A stretch of 49,213 bases of DNA from Parasutterella excrementihominis YIT 11859 (GCF_000205025.1 NZ_GL883685.1:1-49213); one strand, 5' to 3'. Counted from the stretch's first letter, positions 16,234-27,206 are shown. Numbers and translations are program-made. Notes: generated by a model from the sequence alone, not told the origin.

Positions 16234-17301
16234 ATGGCAGTCACAAGAAATTCGCGCAATGGGCGCAAAACACCTTTCAGACCGTCAGCGTCTGTCAATA
16301 CCCGACGCACTCCTGCAAGCGCGGAATCCGCTCCCCGCTCTCCTGCGAGAAAGCCGCAGGTGGCTAAGTTATTAACGGCTCCGTTTGCCAATGAAAAGCT
16401 GCATAAAGTGCTGGCTGATGCCGGCATCGGTTCACGCCGTGATATGGAAGAAAGAATCGCAGAAGGCCGCATCTCTGTGAACGGAGAACCTGCTCACGTC
16501 GGCCAGCGTGTGACACCTTCTGACGTGATTCGTTTTGACGGCAGGATCGTTCGCCGTTCCGCGCTGGAAAACAATGATGTTCCTAAGGTTCTGATTTATC
16601 ACAAGCCTGCCGGCGAGATCGTCTCCAAAGATGACCCCGAAGGCCGCCCCACGGTTTTTGATCATCTGCCGAGAATCGGCGGTGCCCGCTGGATCGCTGT
16701 CGGACGGCTTGACTTCAATACCGAAGGCCTCCTTTTGTTTACCGATAGCGGAAATTTAGCCAATTTCCTGATGCATCCGCGTCATGAGATTGAGCGCGAG
16801 TATGCGGTCCGTGTTCAGGGAACGATGAGTCCGGAAGCCAAAGACAAACTTCTCAAAGGCATCAAACTCGACGACGGCATCGCTAAATTCACGACGCTGG
16901 AAGAGGGCGGGGGAAAAGGCTTCAACCGCTGGTACAACGTCACGCTGAGCGAAGGCCGCAACCGTGAAGTTCGCCGCATGTTTGAAGCCGTCGGCTTACC
17001 CGTCTCGCGCCTGATCCGCGTGAAATACGGCAACCTAGAACTTCCGTCTGACTTGCCCAGAGGCAAGACCCGCCGCATGAGCACGGAAGAAACGGAAAAG
17101 TGGCTCGATTCCATCAGTTATAAAAAAGGAATGTCCACGGCACCGGCCCCTCGTGCGCCTGAGAGAACGCCGCGTCCTGCAGCTTCCCGCGCCCCGGCCT
17201 CTGCTCCCAAAGCGGGCAGAAAGTTTGGTCAGCGAGACACTTCTTCGGCGATCCGGTCTAGTCGTCCGATGCGCAGCCGCGGAACCCGAGGCCCGAAATA
17301 A
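16234..17301 (+). CDS. rluB: 23S rRNA pseudouridine synthase, RluB-like
   Basis: A 355-residue pseudouridine synthase of the RsuA/RluB/RluE group; RluB modifies U2605 in 23S rRNA. An S4 RNA-binding domain (KLHKVLADAGIGSRRDMEER, with ISVNGEPAHVGQRV) follows about 45 basic, low-complexity residues. The catalytic aspartate is in GRLDFNTEGLLLFT, and EGRNREVRRMFEAVGLPVSR closes the active-site region. A proline- and arginine-rich tail of about 60 residues, as in other RluB proteins, ends the chain. It lies upstream of rimP-nusA, the usual betaproteobacterial position, though a promoter-like sequence and a terminator separate them. The ribosome site is weak (AAGAG). Confidence 0.88.
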   Translation: MAVTRNSRNGRKTPFRPSASVNTRRTPASAESAPRSPARKPQVAKLLTAPFANEKLHKVLADAGIGSRRDMEERIAEGRISVNGEPAHVGQRVTPSDVIRFDGRIVRRSALENNDVPKVLIYHKPAGEIVSKDDPEGRPTVFDHLPRIGGARWIAVGRLDFNTEGLLLFTDSGNLANFLMHPRHEIEREYAVRVQGTMSPEAKDKLLKGIKLDDGIAKFTTLEEGGGKGFNRWYNVTLSEGRNREVRRMFEAVGLPVSRLIRVKYGNLELPSDLPRGKTRRMSTEETEKWLDSISYKKGMSTAPAPRAPERTPRPAASRAPASAPKAGRKFGQRDTSSAIRSSRPMRSRGTRGPK

Positions 17302-17624
17302 TTTTTAGTCAGACCAAAGAGATAGAGCTAATTTGACGGCAGAAAGCTGAAAAATTTTTCAGAGAAACGACGGGCGGGAAACAAACCTCACCTGTTTTTT
17401 CTTTCTGAAATGAAAGAGTTATGTCTTGAAAAGTTACGAAAAATCTGTCTATTAGCGTTGTCCATGATGTACAATTGCGCTAGTTTTTGCTTTAAGGCGC
17501 GTTGTATGCGTCATAAAGCGCTCGAAAGGCCTTCGGTCGGTCGAGCACCTATCAAAAAGAATTTTTTAAGAGATGGGCTTTGAAGCCCATTTTTTTTTAC
17601 TTAGGTATTGAGGTTAAATCTGCA
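17302..17624 (+). promoter_or_regulatory. Leader region of the rimP-nusA-infB operon (323 bases, no gene)
   Basis: No gene seen. A candidate promoter, TTGAAA-N17-CTATTA (17426-17454), is followed by a hairpin with 6-base arms GCTCGA/TCGAGC (17520-17546) and then by a strong intrinsic terminator (17573-17598), only 27 bases before the rimP start. The order promoter, structured leader, terminator, operon is that of an attenuator. NusA and IF2 operons are known to be autoregulated in enterobacteria; the same role here is inference. Confidence 0.5.
17573..17598 (+). terminator. Terminator/attenuator ahead of rimP
   Basis: ATGGGCTT (17573-17580) and AAGCCCAT (17583-17590) form a compact stem with a minimal loop, followed by eight or nine T residues. 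It resembles a full-strength intrinsic terminator, yet lies inside the probable leader of an essential operon. Confidence 0.75.
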
Positions 17625-18185
17625 ATGGCAGTTTCGACACAATTATTTGAAATGATCGATGCCACTGTCGAAGGCTTGGGTTACGAGCTCGTCGATGTGG
17701 AAAAACTCCCGCGCGGTTTGATCCGCGTCACGATCGATAAAGACGGCGGGATTACTTTGGACGACTGCGAAAAAGTCAGCAACCAGCTCAACAACGCAAT
17801 GACGGTTGAGAACGTTGACTACGATCGTCTTGAAGTGTCTTCTCCGGGTGTTGATCGTCCGTTGAAACGTCCTCGTGATTTTGTGAAATTCGTCGGACAG
17901 AACGTTCACGTCGAACTTTTTGCTCCGATCACCGGTGAAGGTCTTCCCGAAAACGGGCGCCGTCGTTTGGACGGAACCCTTGACGCCGTTGAAGGTGATG
18001 AAAACAACCCCTCGATCACGATGACACTCTCGGAAAATCGTGTTGCACGCACTCCGGCTGAAAAGCAGCGCGCTGCCAAAACCAAGGCCAAGAGTGACAC
18101 GCCTGCAGTGACCGTTACCTTCCCCTTTAATGATGTTGAGCGGGCTAACCTCGTGCCCGACCTGAATTTCAGAGGTGCAAAATAA
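17625..18185 (+). CDS. rimP: Ribosome maturation factor RimP
   Basis: Helps 30S subunit maturation by assisting early S12/S19 assembly. The protein has 186 residues from the ATG at 17625 ([20 protein letters not shown]), which has GAGGT ten bases upstream. Family features are [40 protein letters not shown] and [18 protein letters not shown]. Compared with the usual ~150 residues it carries an insertion rich in charged residues near 120-160. Its stop overlaps the nusA start by one base (TAATG), so the two are translationally coupled. Confidence 0.95.
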   Translation: MAVSTQLFEMIDATVEGLGYELVDVEKLPRGLIRVTIDKDGGITLDDCEKVSNQLNNAMTVENVDYDRLEVSSPGVDRPLKRPRDFVKFVGQNVHVELFAPITGEGLPENGRRRLDGTLDAVEGDENNPSITMTLSENRVARTPAEKQRAAKTKAKSDTPAVTVTFPFNDVERANLVPDLNFRGAK

Positions 18186-19684
18186 TGAGCCGTGATTTAT
18201 TAACAATGGTGGAAGTCCTCGCCCACGAAAAGAACGTTGATCAGTCCGTCGTTCTGGCTGCATTGGAAAGTGCTTTGGCCAGCGCAGTTAAAAAGGCTGA
18301 GTTCCCGGGCGAAGACGCAGATATCGTCGTCAAAGTCGACCCGACAACCGGCGACCAGAAAGTTTGGCGTCAGTGGTTAGTCGTTCCTGACGAACAGGGC
18401 CTTCAGGAGCCGGATCGTCAGATTCTTCAGTGGGAGGCTAAGGAAGACTACAGCGACCAGGGCGAAATGAATGTCGGCGACTATGTTCGTAAGCCTCTGC
18501 CCGATGTCAACGTAACCGGCCGTCGTTTTGCGACAGACGCAAAACAGGTCATTATTCAGCGCCTAAGAGAAGCCGAGCGTAATCAGCTTTTAAACGAATT
18601 CCTTGAACGCTACAAGGACGTTAAGGTTGTCACCGGCCAAGTCAAGCGCTTTGACAAGAGCGATGCGATTATCGAAATCGGCCGCATTGATGCTCGTCTG
18701 CCTAGACATCAGATGATCCCGATGGAAAACCTCCGTCCGGGCGATCGTGTTCGCGCTTATGTTCTGAAAATCGATCCGACCTCCAGACAGCAGCAGATCA
18801 CCCTGTCCCGTACCTGCAATGAATTCTTGGGCGAACTGATGCGTCAGGTCGTTCCCGAAATCAACGAAGGCCTGCTTGAGATCAAGGGCATTGCCCGCGA
18901 TCCCGGCATCCGTGCCAAAGTTGCCGTCCAGGTTAAGGACAAGCGCATTGATCCGATCGGAAGCTGCATCGGTGTCAAAGGCTCTCGTATTCAGTCCGTT
19001 TCCGGCGAACTGATGAATGAGAGAATCGACATTATCCGCTGGGCCGATCAGCCTGCCGAATACGTCATGAGCGCGCTGTCTCCCGCAACGATTTCCTCCA
19101 TCATCGTCCATGAAGACGAACACAAGGTTGAAGTCGTGACCCCTGACCTTGACAACAGCAAGATCGCGATCGGCAGCAACGGCGTCAACAAGCGTCTTGC
19201 CTCCGAGCTGACCGGCTGGGAAATTGAAGTGATGGATGACGACCAGGCGGCTAAGAAGCGTGAAGATGAAATCGCTCCGCGTCGCCAGGAACTCTGCGAC
19301 CGCCTCGATATCGATGAGGAAGTTGCTCAGGTTCTGATTGAAAACGGCATTGAGACACTTGAAGAAGTTGCTTATCTGCCGGAAGAAGAACTGCTTAGCA
19401 TCGAACAGTTCGATGAAGATACCGTTAAAGAACTGCGTTCTAGAGCCAGAACGGCATTGCTGACTTCTGCGCTTGAACGTGAAGAGCTCCTCAAGTGGGC
19501 CGACAAATCTCTTGTCGACCTTCCGGGGATGACTCATGAAATTGCAAATAAACTGAAGCCTGCCGGCATCAAGACCCTTGATCAGCTTGCCGATTTGTCT
19601 ACGGACGAACTCGTTGAAATGACGGGTATTGACCACGACAAGGCTGCCGCCCTGATCACAAAGGCTCGCGAAAGCTGGAGCTAA
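18185..19684 (+). CDS. nusA: Transcription termination/antitermination factor NusA
   Basis: Binds RNA polymerase and modulates pausing, termination and antitermination. The 499 residues contain the N-terminal polymerase-binding domain (about 1-125), the S1 domain ([20 protein letters not shown]), two KH domains ([20 protein letters not shown] and [20 protein letters not shown]) and two C-terminal acidic helix-hairpin-helix repeats ([20 protein letters not shown] and [20 protein letters not shown]). The length matches the E. coli protein (495). The start overlaps the rimP stop, and infB follows after 23 bases. Confidence 0.97.
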   Translation: MSRDLLTMVEVLAHEKNVDQSVVLAALESALASAVKKAEFPGEDADIVVKVDPTTGDQKVWRQWLVVPDEQGLQEPDRQILQWEAKEDYSDQGEMNVGDYVRKPLPDVNVTGRRFATDAKQVIIQRLREAERNQLLNEFLERYKDVKVVTGQVKRFDKSDAIIEIGRIDARLPRHQMIPMENLRPGDRVRAYVLKIDPTSRQQQITLSRTCNEFLGELMRQVVPEINEGLLEIKGIARDPGIRAKVAVQVKDKRIDPIGSCIGVKGSRIQSVSGELMNERIDIIRWADQPAEYVMSALSPATISSIIVHEDEHKVEVVTPDLDNSKIAIGSNGVNKRLASELTGWEIEVMDDDQAAKKREDEIAPRRQELCDRLDIDEEVAQVLIENGIETLEEVAYLPEEELLSIEQFDEDTVKELRSRARTALLTSALEREELLKWADKSLVDLPGMTHEIANKLKPAGIKTLDQLADLSTDELVEMTGIDHDKAAALITKARESWS

Positions 19685-19707
19685 TACAAAGGAGGGAATA
19701 TAGGAAT

Positions 19708-22434
19708 ATGGCAAAAACCACTGTTAAAGATTTAGCCGCCGACTTGAATTTGCCGGTTGAGACCCTCCTTTCCCAGTTGAAGGAAGCCGGCCTCTCCCAG
19801 AGCACACCCGCCGACGAATTAAGCGAAGCTGATAAGGATCGTTTCTTAACATCCCTGCAGGTTGCCCGCGGCAGCTCGAATGCAGGCCGCAGCAAAATTA
19901 CGCTGACAAAGCGGGAAAAGAGCGTCATCACTCAGAACGGAGGAGGTTCCTCTCACGCCGTTCAAGTGGAAGTGCGCCGCAAACGCGTTTTGGTGAAGAA
20001 CCCGGATGTCGTTAATAAAGCCCGCGAAGAAGCCAAGAAGGCAATGGAAGAGCAGAAAGAAAAAGCTCGTCGTTTAGCTGAAGAAGCTGCTGCCCGCGCT
20101 AAGGAAGAGGCCGAACGCAAGGCCAAAGAAGAGGCCGAACGTGCTGCCAAACTCAAAGCCGAACAGGAAAAGGCTAAAGCCGAAGAAGCTGCACGCAGAC
20201 AGAAGGCTGAGGCAGAGCGCAGCATAGAGAAAGCTAAGGCAGAAGCCGAGGCCGCTGCTCGTGCTGCTAAAGAAGCTAAGGAAGCCGCTGTCAAGGTTGA
20301 AGCCGACAGAGATGCTGCTCGCCGCGCTGCTGAAGCCGAAGCTCGCGCTATTCGAGAAATGATGTCTGCTCCGAAGAAGGTTCTGACCGCTAAGAAACCG
20401 GCTCAGGAAGAAAAACCGCAGGAACAGAAGAAGGTTCACAAGAACAGCGTCAAGAAAGAAAACAAAGGTACGAAGAACAACGCTAAGAACGCAGACAACT
20501 GGGGCGACGAAAATCAGAAACGCCGCACTCTCAAGACCCGCGGCGGCGACAACTCTTCGGAAGAAAGCAGCGGCTGGAAGAATGACCGCCGCAACAAACG
20601 CGGCAACAAGCACCAGAACCAGAACAACAAAGGCCAGGGCGGAAGACCGCAGACTCCTGCTGTTCAGGAACCCGTTGTTAAGGACATTGAAGTTCCGGAA
20701 ACCATCACTGTCGCTGATCTCGCTATGAAGATGAGCGTCAAGGCCATTGAAGTCATTAAACAGATGATGAAGCTCGGCCAGATGGTGACGATCAACCAGA
20801 TGCTTGACCAGGAAACGGCCATGATTGTGGTCGAAGAAATGGGTCATCGTGCGATCGCCGCTAAACCGGAAGATCCGGAAGCCTTCCTGGCTGAAGAAGA
20901 AGCCAAGGCTTTGGCCAACTATCCGAAGGAACCTCGTCCTCCGGTCGTGACGATTATGGGTCACGTTGACCACGGTAAGACTTCTTTGCTGGACTACATC
21001 AGACGTACTCGTGTTGCCGCAGGCGAAGCCGGCGGTATTACACAGCACATCGGTGCTTACCACGTTGAAACCCCGAGAGGCATTATTACTTTCTTGGATA
21101 CCCCGGGACACGAAGCCTTCACGGCCATGCGTGCTCGCGGTGCTCAGGTAACCGATATCGTTATTTTGGTGGTTGCAGCCGACGACGGCGTGATGCCGCA
21201 GACCAAGGAAGCTATTGCTCACGCGAAGGCCGGCAACGTTCCTCTGGTGGTTGCCATTAACAAGATTGATAAACCAGAAGCTAATCCTGATCGTGTCAAA
21301 CAGGAACTCGTTGCCAACGAAGTCATCCCTGAGGATTACGGCGGCGACGTGCCGTTCGTCTGCGTGTCTGCTAAGAGCGGACAGGGCATTGACGAGCTGC
21401 TTGAAAACGTTCTTCTGCAGGCCGAAATTCTTGAATTGAAGGCTGTGAAAGAAGGTCCTGCTAAGGGCGTCGTGATTGAATCCCGCCTTGACCGCGGTAA
21501 GGGTGCGGTTGCTTCCGTCCTGGTTCAGGCCGGTACCTTAAAGCGTGGTGATATCGTCTTGGCCGGCGCCACTTTCGGTCGCGTTCGCGCCATGGTTGAC
21601 GAAAACGGCAAGTCGGTTCAGAGCGCCGGTCCTTCCATCCCGGTGGAAATTCAAGGCCTCTCCGACGTTCCGCAGGCCGGTGACGAACTCATCGTCGTTT
21701 CCGAAGAGCGTAAGGCTCGTGAATTGGCCAACTACCGTCAGGGCAAGTACCGTGACGTTAAGCTGGCTCGCCAGGTCAATGACAAACTCGGCGGTCTTTT
21801 TGGTCAGAATCCGGAAGGCCAGAAGACCCTGTCTCTGGTTATCAAGTCCGACGTTCAAGGCTCTCAGGAAGCTTTGGTTCACGCTTTGACCAAACTTTCT
21901 ACCGATGAAGTTAAGGTCAGCGTGGTTCACGCAGCCGTAGGCGGTATCAGTGAATCTGATATCAACTTGGCGATTGCTTCCAATGCTGTTGTCTTAGGCT
22001 TCAACGTCCGTGCCGATGCATTGGCTAGAAAACTGGCTGAAAACAACGGCATCGACATCCGCTACTACAACATCATCTACGACGCCGTAGATGATGTTAA
22101 GGCTGCCATGAGCGGCATGCTTGCTCCGGAACGCCGCGAAAACCACGTAGGTCTCGTTGAAATCCGTCAGGTCATTCGCGTCCCCAAAGTGGGCGCAGTG
22201 GCAGGCTGCATGGTGCTCGAAGGGGTCGTCAGACGCAACTCTCATGCCCGTCTTTTGCGCAACAATGTGATTATCTGGACAGGTGAGATTAACTCTCTGC
22301 GCCGCTTCAAAGACGACGTTAAGGAAGTCAAGGCCGGTGCCGAGTGCGGCATCTCTCTGAAAGGAAACGATGACATTCAGGTCGATGACAAACTCGAAAT
22401 CTTTGAGGTCGAGGAAGTCGCAAGAACGATCTGA
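19708..22434 (+). CDS. infB: Translation initiation factor IF-2
   Basis: GTPase that brings initiator tRNA to the 30S subunit and promotes subunit joining. The 908 residues include the N-terminal IF2N motif ([20 protein letters not shown]), a long charged Ala/Glu/Lys helix at about 95-220 (typical of large IF2 forms), a basic Asn-rich linker, and a second IF2N-like motif ([20 protein letters not shown]). The GTPase domain has G1 GHVDHGKT near 418, G3 DTPGHEAF and G4 NKID, followed by domains II, III and the fMet-tRNA-binding C-terminus. AGGAGG lies upstream. It is third in the rimP-nusA-infB operon. Confidence 0.97.
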   Translation: MAKTTVKDLAADLNLPVETLLSQLKEAGLSQSTPADELSEADKDRFLTSLQVARGSSNAGRSKITLTKREKSVITQNGGGSSHAVQVEVRRKRVLVKNPDVVNKAREEAKKAMEEQKEKARRLAEEAAARAKEEAERKAKEEAERAAKLKAEQEKAKAEEAARRQKAEAERSIEKAKAEAEAAARAAKEAKEAAVKVEADRDAARRAAEAEARAIREMMSAPKKVLTAKKPAQEEKPQEQKKVHKNSVKKENKGTKNNAKNADNWGDENQKRRTLKTRGGDNSSEESSGWKNDRRNKRGNKHQNQNNKGQGGRPQTPAVQEPVVKDIEVPETITVADLAMKMSVKAIEVIKQMMKLGQMVTINQMLDQETAMIVVEEMGHRAIAAKPEDPEAFLAEEEAKALANYPKEPRPPVVTIMGHVDHGKTSLLDYIRRTRVAAGEAGGITQHIGAYHVETPRGIITFLDTPGHEAFTAMRARGAQVTDIVILVVAADDGVMPQTKEAIAHAKAGNVPLVVAINKIDKPEANPDRVKQELVANEVIPEDYGGDVPFVCVSAKSGQGIDELLENVLLQAEILELKAVKEGPAKGVVIESRLDRGKGAVASVLVQAGTLKRGDIVLAGATFGRVRAMVDENGKSVQSAGPSIPVEIQGLSDVPQAGDELIVVSEERKARELANYRQGKYRDVKLARQVNDKLGGLFGQNPEGQKTLSLVIKSDVQGSQEALVHALTKLSTDEVKVSVVHAAVGGISESDINLAIASNAVVLGFNVRADALARKLAENNGIDIRYYNIIYDAVDDVKAAMSGMLAPERRENHVGLVEIRQVIRVPKVGAVAGCMVLEGVVRRNSHARLLRNNVIIWTGEINSLRRFKDDVKEVKAGAECGISLKGNDDIQVDDKLEIFEVEEVARTI

Positions 22435-22452
22435 GATTGATATAGCCTGAAC

Positions 22453-22478
22453 ACAAAGGAGCTTTCGGGCTCCTTTGT
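22453..22478 (+). other. Hairpin between infB and rbfA
   Basis: ACAAAGGAGC (22453-22462) pairs perfectly with GCTCCTTTGT (22469-22478) around a six-base loop; only ATTTA follows, so termination would be partial at best. The upstream arm carries AGGAG. It may tune the ratio of infB to downstream genes. Confidence 0.5.
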
Positions 22479-22508
22479 ATTTAGCTGGTTTTATTGAGGA
22501 GTTGAAAA

Positions 22509-22883
22509 ATGATTAAACCCACCAAACCGGGACGCGCCAACCGTATTGCGGACCAAATCCAGCGTGACGTTGCCGAACTGATTCAGAAAGAAGTAAGCAA
22601 CCCGAAGACTGGTCTCGTAACGCTGACAGGGTGCGAAATTACTCCTGATTACGCACATGCGACGATCTACTTTACGTCCATCGGTTCTACGCCTGAGGAA
22701 GCCACCGAGGCTTTGAACAGCGCAGCTCCGATGCTTCACTCCAGAATCTTCAAGCTTTTGAAGATTCACACCGTTCCTCAGCTGCATTTTGTCTATGACA
22801 AGAGCGTCGAACGCGGCTTTGAAATGGATCAGCTGATCCGTCAGGCTCGCGAAGAGGACGGAGAAAAAGTCAAAGGTGAATAA
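22509..22883 (+). CDS. rbfA: Ribosome-binding factor A
   Basis: A 124-residue single KH-like protein that helps mature the 16S 5' end in the 30S subunit, important in the cold. Family features are RANRIADQIQRDVAELIQKE, VTLTGCEITPDYAHATIYFT and LKIHTVPQLHFVYDKSVERG. GAGGAG precedes the ATG (about eight bases away). The gene ends one base before the truB start, so the two are coupled. Confidence 0.96.
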   Translation: MIKPTKPGRANRIADQIQRDVAELIQKEVSNPKTGLVTLTGCEITPDYAHATIYFTSIGSTPEEATEALNSAAPMLHSRIFKLLKIHTVPQLHFVYDKSVERGFEMDQLIRQAREEDGEKVKGE

Positions 22884-23813
22884 TTGGGTCGTCGTCGCAA
22901 AGGTTTAAAAATTGACGGCGTTTTATTGCTCGATAAGCCGGTAGGTTTGTCGAGCAATAGCGCTTTACAGAAGGCACGCCGCCTTCTGAATGCACAAAAA
23001 GCCGGCCATACCGGCACGCTTGATCCTTTAGCAAGCGGACTGCTTCCCTTGTGTTTCGGGGAAGCGACAAAGTTTTCTGCCGATTTACTCAACGCCGATA
23101 AGGAATATTTAACGACGGTGAAGTTCGGAGAAAAGACCTCTACAGGAGACGCTGAAGGCGAAGTCATCTTTTCGGCCGAGCCGAAATTTACCTTCAAAGA
23201 ATTCTGTGCCGTTTTAGAGAGATTCAGAGGAGAGATCGTTCAAATACCTCCGATGTATTCAGCCTTGAAAAAGGACGGAGTTCCTTTGTATAAATTCGCA
23301 AGAAAAGGTGAAGAAATCGAGAGAGAGCCCCGTAAAGTAGTAATATCCTCACTTGACATTGTGGACTTCCAACCGCCTGAAGTCACCCTTCTGGTGCGTT
23401 GCTCCAAGGGTACCTATATTCGTACGCTTGGGGAAGACATAGGCGAAGCCTTAGGCTGCGGCGCCCATTTAAAGACGCTGCGGAGGACGGCTATTGCCGA
23501 TCTCCACATTGAAGAAGCTGTGGATTTGGATCTGTTTGAACGCATGACTGAGGAGCAGCGTATTGCTGTTTTGCTTCCTCCGGATCGATTGCTGCAGAGT
23601 CTTGCGCCCGTCAAGCTGGATGAAGAAGCGACTAAGAAGTTTCTGAACGGTATGAAGGTACGCACGGACGAGCGTTCGATCGAGGAGGCTAAAGTGCGTG
23701 TGTACGGTATCTCAGCTGAAAAAACTGAATTTTTACTCGGCGTCGGACGTTTGACTTCCGACGGAGTCCTGGCGCCGGATCGATTAATTTCGTTTGTAGA
23801 CAACGATAGATAA
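22884..23813 (+). CDS. truB: tRNA pseudouridine(55) synthase TruB
   Basis: Makes pseudouridine 55 in the T loop of tRNAs. The 309 residues hold the family start [20 protein letters not shown], the catalytic aspartate in [20 protein letters not shown], and the later [20 protein letters not shown] and [11 protein letters not shown], then a C-terminal PUA-like domain. The start is TTG at 22884, immediately after the rbfA stop, with AGGTGA in the end of rbfA as ribosome site; no better start precedes the conserved region. typA begins eight bases after the stop. Confidence 0.95.
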   Translation: MGRRRKGLKIDGVLLLDKPVGLSSNSALQKARRLLNAQKAGHTGTLDPLASGLLPLCFGEATKFSADLLNADKEYLTTVKFGEKTSTGDAEGEVIFSAEPKFTFKEFCAVLERFRGEIVQIPPMYSALKKDGVPLYKFARKGEEIEREPRKVVISSLDIVDFQPPEVTLLVRCSKGTYIRTLGEDIGEALGCGAHLKTLRRTAIADLHIEEAVDLDLFERMTEEQRIAVLLPPDRLLQSLAPVKLDEEATKKFLNGMKVRTDERSIEEAKVRVYGISAEKTEFLLGVGRLTSDGVLAPDRLISFVDNDR

Positions 23814-23821
23814 TTTTTAAT

Positions 23822-25672
23822 ATGACTCGAGCGATTAGAAATATTGCGATTATTGCTCACGTGGACCATGGTAAAACCACGTTGGTGGATCAGCTGCTGA
23901 AACAGTCCGGCACCTTCCGTGCCAATCAGGCTGTTGCCGAGCGCGTGATGGACAGTAACGACATCGAACGCGAGCGCGGCATTACGATTTTGGCGAAAAA
24001 CTGCGCCGTCGAATACGAAGGCACCCACATCAACATCATCGATACCCCGGGACATGCGGACTTCGGCGGTGAAGTCGAACGCGTTTTGTCTATGGTTGAC
24101 GGCGTTCTGTTGCTCGTGGATGCGGTAGAAGGCCCGATGCCGCAGACTCGTTTCGTGACCAAGAAAGCGTTGGCTTTAGGTCTGAAACCGATTGTTGTGA
24201 TTAACAAGATTGATCGTCCGGGCGCTCGTCCTGACTGGGTTATCAACCAAACCTTTGATCTGTTCGACAAACTGGGCGCTACAGAAGAACAGCTGGACTT
24301 CCCTGTGATCTACGCTTCTGCTCTGAACGGGTTTGCCGGTTTCACGGATGATGTTGAAGAACTGAAGAAGATCGGAAACATGAAGGCGATTTTCGACACG
24401 ATTCTGGAAAAAGTTCCGGTTCGTGACGACGATCCTGACGCTCCTCTGCAGATGCAGATTTCCTCTCTGGACTACTCCAGCTACGTCGGTAAGATCGGTA
24501 TCGGCCGTATTAAGCGCGGCCGCATTAAACCGCTTCAGGAAGTTCTGATCATGAACGGCCCGGATTCCGAACCGAAGCGCGCCAAGGTCAATCAGGTTCT
24601 GAAGTTCCAGGGCTTGGAAAGAAAACTGGTTGACGAGGCTGAAGCCGGCGACATCGTTCTGATCAACGGTATCGAAGAAATCGGCATCGGTACTACCTTA
24701 ACCGATGTGAACCATCCGGATGCGCTGCCGCTCCTGCACGTTGACGAACCGACTCTGACGATGAACTTCCATGTCAACACCAGCCCTCTGGCTGGTAAGG
24801 AAGGCAAATTCGTCACCAGTCGTCAGATTCGCGAACGTCTTGAACGCGAATTAAAGAGCAATGTTGCTATGCGCATGAAACCGACCGACAACGAAGGCGT
24901 TTTCGAAGTGGCCGGCCGCGGTGAACTGCACCTGACGATTTTGATTGAAAACATGCGTCGTGAAGGCTATGAACTAGCTGTTTCCCGTCCGCGCGTCGTT
25001 TACAAAGAAGTCGACGGCGTCAAGATGGAGCCGTTCGAAATGCTGACCGTTGACGTGGAAGAAAACCATCAAGGTCCCGTCATGGAAGAGCTCGGCCGCA
25101 GAAAGGGCGACCTTCAGGACATGCAGCCGGACGGAAAAGGTCGTGTTCGTCTCGAATACCGCATTCCCGCCCGTGGCTTGATCGGCTTCCAGAACGACTT
25201 TCTCACGATGACTCGCGGCACCGGTGTCATGAGCCATGTGTTTGATGAGTACGGTCCTGTTAAGTCCGGAGACTTGGGTGAACGCCGCAACGGCGCCATC
25301 ATCAGCCAGGACGGCGGCAACGCCGTTGCTTATGCTCTGTGGAAGATTCAGGAAAGAGGACGTTTGTTCATCGGTCCGGGAGAACCTATTTATGAAGGCA
25401 TGGTGATCGGTGTTCACTCTCGTGACAACGACATTGTCGTGACCCCGATTAAGGGAAAACAACTCACCAACATTCGTGCTTCAGGTACCGACGAAGCCAT
25501 TCGTCTTGTTCCTCCGATTCAGCTGACACTGGAAAGTGCCGTTGAATTCATCAACGATGACGAACTGGCTGAAATCACACCGAAGAGCATTCGTATCCGT
25601 AAGCGCTGGCTGAAGGAATTCGAACGCCGCCGTGCTGCACGCGGAGACAGTCGCGTTGGCCCGGGAATCTAA
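23822..25672 (+). CDS. typA: Ribosome-associated translational GTPase TypA/BipA
   Basis: An EF-G-like GTPase of 616 residues (E. coli 607) needed for 50S assembly and growth in cold or stress. G1 AHVDHGKTT lies near residue 12, switch GITILAKN near 56, [15 protein letters not shown] near 72 and [13 protein letters not shown] near 127; domain II, the EF-G-like III and V domains ([20 protein letters not shown]) and the BipA-specific C-terminus ([20 protein letters not shown]) follow. Its 3' end overlaps the beginning of the ychJ-like gene. It is the last of the rimP-to-typA cluster in the usual order. Confidence 0.97.
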   Translation: MTRAIRNIAIIAHVDHGKTTLVDQLLKQSGTFRANQAVAERVMDSNDIERERGITILAKNCAVEYEGTHINIIDTPGHADFGGEVERVLSMVDGVLLLVDAVEGPMPQTRFVTKKALALGLKPIVVINKIDRPGARPDWVINQTFDLFDKLGATEEQLDFPVIYASALNGFAGFTDDVEELKKIGNMKAIFDTILEKVPVRDDDPDAPLQMQISSLDYSSYVGKIGIGRIKRGRIKPLQEVLIMNGPDSEPKRAKVNQVLKFQGLERKLVDEAEAGDIVLINGIEEIGIGTTLTDVNHPDALPLLHVDEPTLTMNFHVNTSPLAGKEGKFVTSRQIRERLERELKSNVAMRMKPTDNEGVFEVAGRGELHLTILIENMRREGYELAVSRPRVVYKEVDGVKMEPFEMLTVDVEENHQGPVMEELGRRKGDLQDMQPDGKGRVRLEYRIPARGLIGFQNDFLTMTRGTGVMSHVFDEYGPVKSGDLGERRNGAIISQDGGNAVAYALWKIQERGRLFIGPGEPIYEGMVIGVHSRDNDIVVTPIKGKQLTNIRASGTDEAIRLVPPIQLTLESAVEFINDDELAEITPKSIRIRKRWLKEFERRRAARGDSRVGPGI

Positions 25673-26039
25673 ACTCAAATGTCCGTGCGGCAGCGGCAAG
25701 CCTTATGAAGACTGCTGCGGGCCGCTTCTTGCCGGCGCCCCCGCACCCGATGCGAGGGCGCTTATGCGTTCTCGCTATACGGCTTTCGTGAAGGAAGACA
25801 AGGACTATCTTCTCAGAACCTGGCACGAGAGCACCCGTCCCAAAGAATTAGATTTTGAGCCGCTCCATTGGCGCAGTCTCAAGATTGAGGCCTTCATGCC
25901 TTTATCGGAGACAACGGCACGTGTGAAATTCGTTGCGAAAGCACGAGACGATGCCGGAAATATGATCACTTTGAAAGAAAACAGCCGATTTGTAAAAGAA
26001 AACGGCCGTTGGTACTACATTGACGGAATCCTTTCATGA
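25632..26039 (+). CDS. ychJ: YchJ-like SEC-C motif protein (UPF0225)
   Basis: A small protein of up to 135 residues with the N-terminal zinc-binding SEC-C motif [17 protein letters not shown] and the following YchJ domain ([50 protein letters not shown]), an NTF2-like fold. Function is unknown. The start at 25632 is GTG and overlaps typA by 41 bases; TTG at 25656 with GGAG nine bases upstream is equally possible and still leaves the cysteine motif whole. Its stop overlaps the dusA start (ATGA), so it is translationally coupled to both neighbours. Confidence 0.85.
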   Translation: MLHAETVALARESKLKCPCGSGKPYEDCCGPLLAGAPAPDARALMRSRYTAFVKEDKDYLLRTWHESTRPKELDFEPLHWRSLKIEAFMPLSETTARVKFVAKARDDAGNMITLKENSRFVKENGRWYYIDGILS

Positions 26040-27067
26040 CAGATAATGTTTACGACCCGATCGGGTGGCGCTTTTGTGTCGCACCGATGCTGGATCTGAC
26101 AGATCGCCATTGCAGATACTTTCATCGTCTGCTTTCTCATCGTGCTCGACTTTACACCGAGATGGTGACGACCGGAGCGCTGGTTCACGGCGATGTTCCC
26201 CATCATCTTGATTTTTCCGAAGCGGAGCATCGGGTTGCTCTGCAGCTCGGAGGATCCGATCCGAAGGATCTGGCCCACGGCGCTAAGCTTGCTCAGCAAT
26301 GGGGATATGACGAAGTTAATCTTAACTGCGGATGTCCGAGCGAACGTGTGCAGAAAGGCTCGTTCGGTGCTTGTTTAATGGCCGAACCCGGCTTGGTCGC
26401 GGATTGCGTTAAAGCCATGCAGGACGCAACTCATCTGCCAGTCACCATCAAACATCGCGTCGGTATTGATGCCAATAATGATTACGGTTTTGTGCGTGAC
26501 TTTGTCGGTACGTTATTTAATGCCGGCGTTCGTGTTTTTATTGTTCATGCCCGTAATGCATGGCTGAAGGGATTGTCGCCAAAAGAAAACCGTGAAATCC
26601 CGCCGCTTCGCAGAGAAGTGGTTTATCAGCTTAAGAAAGATTTTCCGGAAGCGATCATTGTCATTAACGGCGCGCTTCAGGATCTAGGCGAATGTGAAGC
26701 CGAACTCAAACACGTGGACGGCGTTATGCTGGGTCGAGCCGCTTATTACACACCGTGGCTTCTCACTGATGTTGATGCCCGCCTTTACAACGACGAACAC
26801 GCTCCCGTGACGCGCGATCGAGTGATCGACGCCATGGAAGAGTATGTTCGCTTCATTAAGCCGGACGATCATTCTCTGCGGGCCTGCTGCCGGCATATGC
26901 ACGGACTGCTGACGGGCTTGGCAGGAGCGAAAGTTTGGCGTCGCACGTTAAGCGATACAGCTTTGATCCGTGAGCAGGGAGCGGATATTTTCCGCTATGC
27001 CTACGGCAAAGCAGGCTGGGCAGATGTCGAATCGTTCCCCGATGAAGACAGAGAGTTCTTCTCGTAG
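26036..27067 (+). CDS. dusA: tRNA-dihydrouridine(20/20a) synthase DusA
   Basis: FMN enzyme that reduces uridines 20 and 20a in the tRNA D loop. The 343 residues begin with the FMN-site pattern WRFCVAPMLDLTDRHCRYFH, and TEMVTTGALVHGD is typical of the DusA subgroup. The catalytic cysteine is in VNLNCGCPSERVQKGSFGAC, followed by TIKHRVGID and the phosphate site INGALQDLGECEAEL / GVMLGRAAYYTPWLL. Its ATG overlaps the ychJ stop. The stop codon is TAG and an intrinsic terminator follows. Confidence 0.95.
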   Translation: MTDNVYDPIGWRFCVAPMLDLTDRHCRYFHRLLSHRARLYTEMVTTGALVHGDVPHHLDFSEAEHRVALQLGGSDPKDLAHGAKLAQQWGYDEVNLNCGCPSERVQKGSFGACLMAEPGLVADCVKAMQDATHLPVTIKHRVGIDANNDYGFVRDFVGTLFNAGVRVFIVHARNAWLKGLSPKENREIPPLRREVVYQLKKDFPEAIIVINGALQDLGECEAELKHVDGVMLGRAAYYTPWLLTDVDARLYNDEHAPVTRDRVIDAMEEYVRFIKPDDHSLRACCRHMHGLLTGLAGAKVWRRTLSDTALIREQGADIFRYAYGKAGWADVESFPDEDREFFS

Positions 27068-27088
27068 AAACTAAAATTCAAAAACAAG

Positions 27089-27124
27089 AATCCTGAATTT
27101 CATTACTGAGTTCAGGATTTTTTC
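27089..27124 (+). terminator. Intrinsic terminator after dusA
   Basis: AATCCTGAA (27089-27097) pairs with TTCAGGATT (27111-27119) and is followed by a T-run. Confidence 0.8.
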
Positions 27125-27144
27125 TTACTGAGTAGCGGCATAAA

Positions 27145-27204
27145 TAAAACCCGTCTCCCACGACAGGAAACGGGCTTGAAAATCAGAAAACTCTGATTTT
27201 TTCT
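27145..27204. terminator. Terminators after the exported 350-residue protein
   Basis: Two stems lie just beyond the stop of the minus-strand gene. AATCAGA-AAAC-TCTGATT (27181-27198) has T-runs on both strands. CCCGTCTCC / GGAAACGGG (27150-27174, one G-U pair) has TTTTATT on the minus strand. Together with the dusA terminator they insulate the two convergent units. Confidence 0.7.
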
Positions 27205-27206
27205 AA

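Noticed and set aside
20074-21222. 382-codon open frame on the minus strand
   Set aside because: It mirrors the Ala/Glu/Lys-rich helix and GTPase domain of infB and its Phe/Ser/Leu runs are what that codon pattern gives on the opposite strand.
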